NCBI GenBank assembly: GCA_030765605.1
Contig: JAVCCG010000119.1
Location: 1-64,000, forward strand
Length of the DNA: 64,000 nt
Source of the DNA: Candidatus Alcyoniella australis
GTDB lineage: Bacteria; Lernaellota; Lernaellaia; JAVCCG01; Alcyoniellaceae
Direction: 5' to 3'
Every line of letters begins with the position of its first letter. Positions within the stretch are counted from its first letter, which is position 1. Both the position numbers and the translations under genes were made by a program. Below the pieces are notes generated by a model. That model saw only the letters and a program-made list of their open reading frames with translations, was not told the DNA's origin and did not search any database. Positions 61,133-64,000 of this stretch are shown piece by piece.

Positions 61133-63088
61133 TCACACCGCGAACCCGGCCAGGCGATAGCAGCGCAAACAGCGCCCAGCCTCGCGCACGGCCTCGTCGG
61201 TCGAGAACAGTTGCTCCACCTCGTCAAAGGTTTTGATACGCGTGGGGACCGGCAGATGCCGTAGCCCGGCGCGCGGTTCGCCCTGCGGCAGATCGATGCG
61301 CTCGTCCGGGTCGAACGGCTTGAGTCCGTGCAGGGTCTGTTCGAGCAGCACCTCTTGCAACGTGGCCTCCACCGGCTCTCCGCCCAGATAACGCAAAATC
61401 GCCGCGGCCGCGCGGTTGCCGTCGCCCAGGGCCACGATCAGGCTATCGGGGCCGCGTACGCAATCGCCGCCCGCGAACACGCCTTGGCGCGCGGTCAGCC
61501 CGGTGATCGGGTCGGCCTCGATCGTGCCCCAGCGTGTGACCCCGATGCCGTGGGACTCGGTCAGGAAGCTTAGGTCGGCCTGCTGGCCGATGGCCGGGAT
61601 CACCACGTCGGCGTCCACCGTGTATTCGCTGCCCTCGATCGGCACCGGCCGGCGGCGTCCCGAGGCGTCGGGCTCGTCCAGTTCCATGCGGATCAGCTCG
61701 ATGCCGACGATTTTATTGTCGCGCGCCAGCAGCCGCGTGGGGTTGGTCAGGAAGTGGAACTTGATCCCCTCGGCCAGCGCGTCCTCGATCTCGACGTCGG
61801 CGGCGGGCATCTCGTTGCGCGAGCGGCGGTAGACCAGATTGACGTCGCGGTACCCCTTGCGCAGGGCGCAGCGCACGCAGTCGATGGCCACGTTGCCGCC
61901 GCCGACCACCACGATTTTATCGCCGCGGTAGATCGGTCGCCCGAGGTTGACGTCGAGCAGAAACTTCACCCCGTGGATGAATCCCTCGTGGCCCAGCTCC
62001 TCGCCCTGGACCCCCATCTTGCGCGAGTTGTGGCAGCCCACGCCGAGAAACAGCGCGTCGAAGCTCTGCTCGCCCAGCAGGTCGTCGATGGACAGTCCCG
62101 CGCCCAGGCGTTGGCCGTATTCGATAGTCGCGCCCAAGCTGCGGATGATTTCGATCTCGCGTCCGAGCACGGTTCGCGGCAGGCGGTAATCCGGGATGCC
62201 CACCGCGGCCATGCCGCCGCCCTCGGGCAGCGCCTCGAACAGCGTGGCGTCGACCCCGGCCAACTGAAGGTTGTAGGCGCAGGCCAGGCCCGCGGGTCCG
62301 CAGCCGATGATCGCCGCGCGTTTGCCAAGCCTGGGCCGGGGAACCATCGGCGGAGTGCGGTGACGCTTGGTCTCGTCGTCGGCCACGTAGCGCTTGAGGA
62401 AGTTTATCTGGATCGGTTCGTCGACCAGCGCGCGGCGGCAGGCCGCTTCGCAGGGCCGCACGCAGACCCGGCCCACGGTGGCGGGCAGGCAGTTGCGCTC
62501 GCGGATCTTTTGCAGCGATCCGGCGAAGTCCATCTCGCCGACCCGCTCGACGTAGCAGGGGATGTCCAGGTGCGCGGGGCAGGCGTCGATGCACGGCGCG
62601 GTGAGCTCGGCGTGCAATTCCAGCGGTTCCACACTCTTGCCCGCTGCCAGTTCCTCGAACGCCTCGATCTGGTGCTCGAGCATTTTCAGAATCGGGATCG
62701 GCACGGTCTGTCCGACCTGGCATTTGCTGGTACGGCTGACGTTGAGCGCCAAACGCCCAAGCTCGGCGATGTCCTCGCGCGTGCCCTGACCGCTGCACAG
62801 CTTGAGCAGCAGGTCAAACATCAGCCGCGTGCCCACTCGGCCGGGGAAGCACTTGCCGCAGCTCGCCGTGTCCTGGCAGCGCTTGAGGTATCCGGCGGCC
62901 AAGGCCACGGGGTGCAGCTGCGGGTCGAGCAGCACGTAGCCCGCCCAGCCGATAAACGCGCGCAGCTCGCCCAACGCGGGCAGTTGCATGGGAAGCTCGA
63001 TCTCAAGGGAGGCCGACCCGTCGCCCTTACCGTCGCGGTTGTCGACGAGCTGTTCTTTCCAGATGCTGAAGACTACCTGTTGTGCCAT
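61133..63088 (-). CDS. NuoF-tail/GltD-like FAD-dependent NAD(P)H oxidoreductase (SfrB-like)
   Basis: 651 residues. Residues 60-150 resemble the C-terminal 4Fe-4S part of NuoF (CQDTASCGKCFPGRVGTRLM). Then comes a GltD-type ferredoxin-like cluster domain (CIDACPAHLDIPCYV, CVRPCEAACRRALVDEPI), an FAD site AAIIGCGPAGLACAYNLQ with GGGMAAVGIPDYRLP, an NAD(P) site IVVVGGGNVAIDCVR and the FAD-closing VFAGGDCVRGPDSL. A final pair of cysteines (CLRCY) is near the C-terminus. This matches NADPH-oxidising SfrB/NfnB/GltD-type subunits that pass electrons through iron-sulfur centres, here to the NuoG-like partner encoded next. Physiological acceptor unknown. Confidence 0.88.
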   Translation of the reverse strand: MAQQVVFSIWKEQLVDNRDGKGDGSASLEIELPMQLPALGELRAFIGWAGYVLLDPQLHPVALAAGYLKRCQDTASCGKCFPGRVGTRLMFDLLLKLCSGQGTREDIAELGRLALNVSRTSKCQVGQTVPIPILKMLEHQIEAFEELAAGKSVEPLELHAELTAPCIDACPAHLDIPCYVERVGEMDFAGSLQKIRERNCLPATVGRVCVRPCEAACRRALVDEPIQINFLKRYVADDETKRHRTPPMVPRPRLGKRAAIIGCGPAGLACAYNLQLAGVDATLFEALPEGGGMAAVGIPDYRLPRTVLGREIEIIRSLGATIEYGQRLGAGLSIDDLLGEQSFDALFLGVGCHNSRKMGVQGEELGHEGFIHGVKFLLDVNLGRPIYRGDKIVVVGGGNVAIDCVRCALRKGYRDVNLVYRRSRNEMPAADVEIEDALAEGIKFHFLTNPTRLLARDNKIVGIELIRMELDEPDASGRRRPVPIEGSEYTVDADVVIPAIGQQADLSFLTESHGIGVTRWGTIEADPITGLTARQGVFAGGDCVRGPDSLIVALGDGNRAAAAILRYLGGEPVEATLQEVLLEQTLHGLKPFDPDERIDLPQGEPRAGLRHLPVPTRIKTFDEVEQLFSTDEAVREAGRCLRCYRLAGFAV

Positions 63089-63256
63089 GGAGGTCCCGGA
63101 TAATCCTTGCCCGCAGATAGTATCCGCCGCGACCTTGCCTTAAAAGCGTGCCGGACGGCGGGTGGGTTCGGCAAGCATTATTGGCCGTAACGACTGGACT
63201 GGCAAGGGCGGAAACTCAAGTTCCAACTCCGGAATGGGGCCAGGTGGCCTGCGCCC

Positions 63257-63286
63257 TTGTAGCGCCTGATACAGATCGCTTATCCT
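63257..63286 (+). promoter_or_regulatory. Candidate sigma-70 promoter for the polysaccharide ABC exporter
   Basis: TTGTAG (63257-63262), 18-base spacer, TATCCT (63281-63286). A start near 63293 would leave the in-frame ATG at 63296 leaderless, favouring GTG 63362. The 273-base gap before the gene shows nothing else recognisable. Confidence 0.4.
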
Positions 63287-63361
63287 AAAATCACAATGCC
63301 CGGGCTGCACAGCGTAACCTGGGATGATGATTTTGTAATCCCGGCCGGAGGACAGATACAG

Positions 63362-64000
63362 GTGCGTTCAGTCCTCGCTGACATCCTGCAACAGCGCTAC
63401 CTGTTGTGGAGCTTTGTGAACCAGGATCTCAAGACCCGCTACGGCGGGTCGGCGGTGGGGTTCATCTGGTCGGTAGTCAATCCGCTGCTGTTGATCGTGA
63501 TCTACACCCTGATCTTTTCCTACGTGCTGGAGGTCAAGCTCGGCGTGGGCGCGGGCACGGGCAACTACGGAATTTTCCTGTTCTGCGGGATGCTGCCCTG
63601 GATCGCGATCAACGAGGCGATCACCAAGTCGAGCACCGTGATTCTCACCAGCCGCGACCTGGTCAAGCAGGTCAACTTCCCGACGATGATGCTGCCGCTG
63701 TACGTGGTGATCTCAGCGCTGCTGCACGAGCTGATCGCGATGGTGCTGTTCGTGTTCGTACTGCTGGTCGAGGGCAGTCCGCCCTCGGTGTTTATTTTGG
63801 GAATGATCACGATTTTGCCGCTACAGGTATTGCTCACCATGGGGATCTGCCTGGTGGTCAGCAGCCTCAACGTCTACTACAAGGACGTGGCGCAGCTGGT
63901 CTACGCCGCGCTGACGATCTGGTTCTTCGCAACGCCGATCGTCTTTCCGCTCGAGGTGGTGCCGGACTGGATGCAGAAGTATTTTCTGCTCAACCCGCTG
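63362..64000 (+). CDS. ABC-2 type polysaccharide/lipid export permease, N-terminal part (3' end outside window)
   Basis: 213 codons are open to the window edge. The start VLADILQQRYLLWSFVNQDLKTRYGGSAVGFIWSVVNPLL is the KpsM/Wzm/TagG pattern (written here in short as FVNQDLKTRYGGS and GFIWSVVNPLL), followed by five membrane segments and LNVYYKDVAQLVYAALTIWFF. Such permeases pair with an ATPase to export O-antigen, capsule or teichoic-acid-like glycans on a lipid carrier; the ATPase is presumably beyond the window. GTG 63362 follows GGAGG at ten bases; ATG 63296 is in frame but lacks a site. Confidence 0.88.
   Translation, partial: MRSVLADILQQRYLLWSFVNQDLKTRYGGSAVGFIWSVVNPLLLIVIYTLIFSYVLEVKLGVGAGTGNYGIFLFCGMLPWIAINEAITKSSTVILTSRDLVKQVNFPTMMLPLYVVISALLHELIAMVLFVFVLLVEGSPPSVFILGMITILPLQVLLTMGICLVVSSLNVYYKDVAQLVYAALTIWFFATPIVFPLEVVPDWMQKYFLLNPL

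Overview
The window is 64 kb of GC-rich, densely coded bacterial chromosome. Both ends fall inside genes: an alpha-2-macroglobulin-family protein on the left and an ABC-2 polysaccharide exporter permease on the right. The gene set suggests a Gram-negative, diderm, deltaproteobacterium-like lineage. The signs are GspN, an AgmX/PglI-type C-terminal domain, serine/threonine kinases, FadL/PorV-type barrels, lipoproteins and an SfrAB-like oxidoreductase pair. The Asp-rich linkers and several stand-alone GT39 enzymes recall uncultured groups near Myxococcota, Desulfobacterota or Lernaellota. That placement is inference; no rRNA gene is present to settle it.

Layout. 1-8.3 kb: a leftward translation operon, rpsB-tsf-pyrH-frr, runs on through ATGA overlaps into a DnaJ-like gene, a TPR/periplasmic-binding-protein fusion and a DinG-type helicase. 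8.5-11 kb: a small lipoprotein, a Ser/Thr kinase and a metallophosphoesterase that has lost catalytic residues. 11-14.9 kb: mnmG-rsmG, a VanZ-like protein and a tandem ACT protein. 14.9-20.7 kb: a leftward operon led by a zinc-ribbon pseudokinase with a TonB-like tail, followed by a TPR lipoprotein, a DUF3108 protein and an SGNH hydrolase. 20.9-26.1 kb: a CCA-adding-type enzyme, then an envelope operon (barrel, GspN, thioesterase, lipocalin-like protein, lipoprotein). 26.3 kb: tRNA-His with its own promoter and terminator. 26.4-30.4 kb: PHP phosphoesterase, eIF-2B-like protein, an A/T-richer secreted beta-propeller protein with an Asp-rich CysCysGly tail, and two palindromic intergenic repeats.

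30.4-39.1 kb holds the most unusual locus: a single 2014-residue protein carrying four radical-SAM cores (three tandem B12-binding-like/radical-SAM modules plus one SPASM-like module). It is followed by a membrane glycosyltransferase and faces a separate radical-SAM gene. 39-46.4 kb: dipeptidase, GT39 enzyme, an Asp-rich lipoprotein, a FadL-like porin and a Lys/Ala/Pro-rich phasin- or histone-H1-like protein. 46.4-53.5 kb: a five-gene leftward glycan operon (DUF502, GT39, a double GT2, an FAD oxidoreductase, GT39). 53.6-58.4 kb: panC-panD, a deoxynucleoside kinase, tsaD-rsmA and a PP2C phosphatase. 58.6-63.1 kb: a two-subunit NuoG-like/GltD-like oxidoreductase resembling Geobacter SfrAB.

Tightly overlapping starts and stops (ATGA, GTGA, TTGA) are frequent, so translational coupling is probably common. 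No transposase, integrase, phage gene or CRISPR array was seen.
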